7,158 bases of DNA from Candidatus Fermentibacteraceae bacterium (GTDB lineage Bacteria > Fermentibacterota > Fermentibacteria > Fermentibacterales > JCC-6). The stretch spans positions 1-7,158 of the forward strand of contig JAUVJW010000093.1 of NCBI GenBank assembly GCA_030596465.1, in the 5' to 3' direction. Position 1 is the stretch's first letter; every line of letters starts with the position of its first letter. Shown piece by piece: positions 6,707 through 7,158 of this stretch. The position numbers and the translations under genes are program-made. Under the pieces are notes generated by a model, which did no database searches, had not been told where the DNA came from, and worked only from the letters and a program-made list of their open reading frames with translations.

Positions 6707-7158
6707 ATGATTCTCAGGAAAAAACTCTCTCCTTTTATCATTTTTCTACTGATTCTACTGGTTTCCACGGCGGGCATTGCCGTCGCAAGAGCCGGGGGCG
6801 GTCAGAGCTACGGAGGAGGCAGTTCAAGGTCCTCAGGCGGTGGTGATGGTCTTGGTATCATTATTTATTTTCTTCTCAGGCTTTGTATTGAGCATCCCTG
6901 CATTGGAATTCCGCTTGTAATAGTAGTTATTGCGGTATCCATCATTGTAAAGAAAAAGAACCTCAAAAAGCAGTATAACACCATTCAGAGAGTCGGCAAC
7001 CAAAACCTGAATCAGACACAGGACGCAGTCGCGACTCAGACCGCTCTGGCAAACATCAAGCAGAGAGATCCGCAGTTTACGGCTTCAGCTCTGATAAAAA
7101 AATCAAACACGGCTTTCCTTGAAATTCAACAGGCATGGTCAGATCAAGACCTTTCCAG
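6707..7158 (+). CDS. Tim44-like domain membrane protein, N-terminal part
   Basis: Partial: 150 codons plus two bases, open to the right edge. ATG 6707-6709 follows GGAGG (6696-6700) with 6-nt spacing. Residues 1-28 are a basic start plus hydrophobic stretch ending in AVARA, a likely signal peptide or signal anchor. Residues 30-50 are rich in Gly and Ser. A second hydrophobic region (about 50-81, containing Cys60 and Cys65) ends in a Lys-rich stop-transfer. After a Gln/Asn-rich linker, DPQF (121-124) and FLEIQQAWSDQDL (137-149) match the start of the Tim44-like domain (F..iQ.AW...DL). Bacterial proteins with this layout are known but mostly uncharacterised; the domain usually sits next to the membrane and binds proteins or lipids. 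It is divergent from the operon, so any link to it is unproven. Confidence 0.8.
   Translation, partial: MILRKKLSPFIIFLLILLVSTAGIAVARAGGGQSYGGGSSRSSGGGDGLGIIIYFLLRLCIEHPCIGIPLVIVVIAVSIIVKKKNLKKQYNTIQRVGNQNLNQTQDAVATQTALANIKQRDPQFTASALIKKSNTAFLEIQQAWSDQDLS

Noticed and set aside
6661..6846. Plus-strand frame starting ATG 6661 (61 codons)
   Set aside because: No ribosome binding site, His/Ser/Arg-rich composition without motifs, and it overlaps out of frame the better-supported Tim44-like gene at 6707.
1..7158. tRNA, CRISPR array, IS, prophage or strong internal terminators
   Set aside because: No cloverleaf, direct-repeat array, terminal inverted repeats, transposase motifs or GC stem followed by a T-run was seen; genes overlap throughout.

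Overview
The window is a dense, protein-coding stretch of bacterial chromosome. Seven genes run leftward on the minus strand (positions 6620 down to 1, the last cut by the window edge). One divergent gene starts at 6707 on the plus strand and runs off the right edge. The standard genetic code, Shine-Dalgarno-type starts and moderate GC suit an ordinary chromosome. I see no IS, CRISPR, tRNA, rRNA or phage signs. A response regulator fused to a PglZ/alkaline-phosphatase-type domain (PorX), paired with a kinase whose phospho-acceptor motif resembles that of Bacteroidetes kinases, points to the FCB superphylum (Bacteroidota or a related or candidate phylum). The exact phylum cannot be fixed from this sequence.

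Minus-strand order of transcription: (1) a short LarA-like putative nickel-pincer racemase; (2) a membrane sensor histidine kinase with a CxxC/CxxC zinc-ribbon-like element predicted to lie outside the membrane; (3) PorX, a receiver plus alkaline-phosphatase-superfamily effector; (4) TsaE; (5) TsaB; (6) a single-chain fusion of a RimI-type GNAT acetyltransferase with a trimeric-class purine nucleoside phosphorylase; (7) FolC, N-terminal part only. Every junction overlaps (8, 23, 1, 26, 4 and 4 nt on the starts chosen here), so this looks like one translationally coupled operon read from the 86-bp divergent intergenic region (6621-6706).

How the genes fit together: TsaE and TsaB belong to the machinery that makes the t6A37 modification of ANN-decoding tRNAs; TsaC and TsaD are not in the window. 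RimI is a common neighbour of tsaB, but here it carries a C-terminal purine nucleoside phosphorylase. FolC makes folylpolyglutamates for one-carbon and purine metabolism. The kinase and PorX form an adjacent, probably cognate two-component pair, whereas in Porphyromonas gingivalis PorX and PorY are encoded apart. In Bacteroidetes PorXY controls type IX secretion; whether it does so here cannot be told from this window. The plus-strand gene encodes a membrane-anchored, Gly/Ser-rich protein with the start of a Tim44-like domain.

The points most worth a second look are the RimI-PNP fusion with a possible internal start at the domain boundary, the kinase with a predicted extracytoplasmic four-cysteine element, and a LarA-like protein that keeps all the core catalytic residues despite lacking about 49 N-terminal residues.
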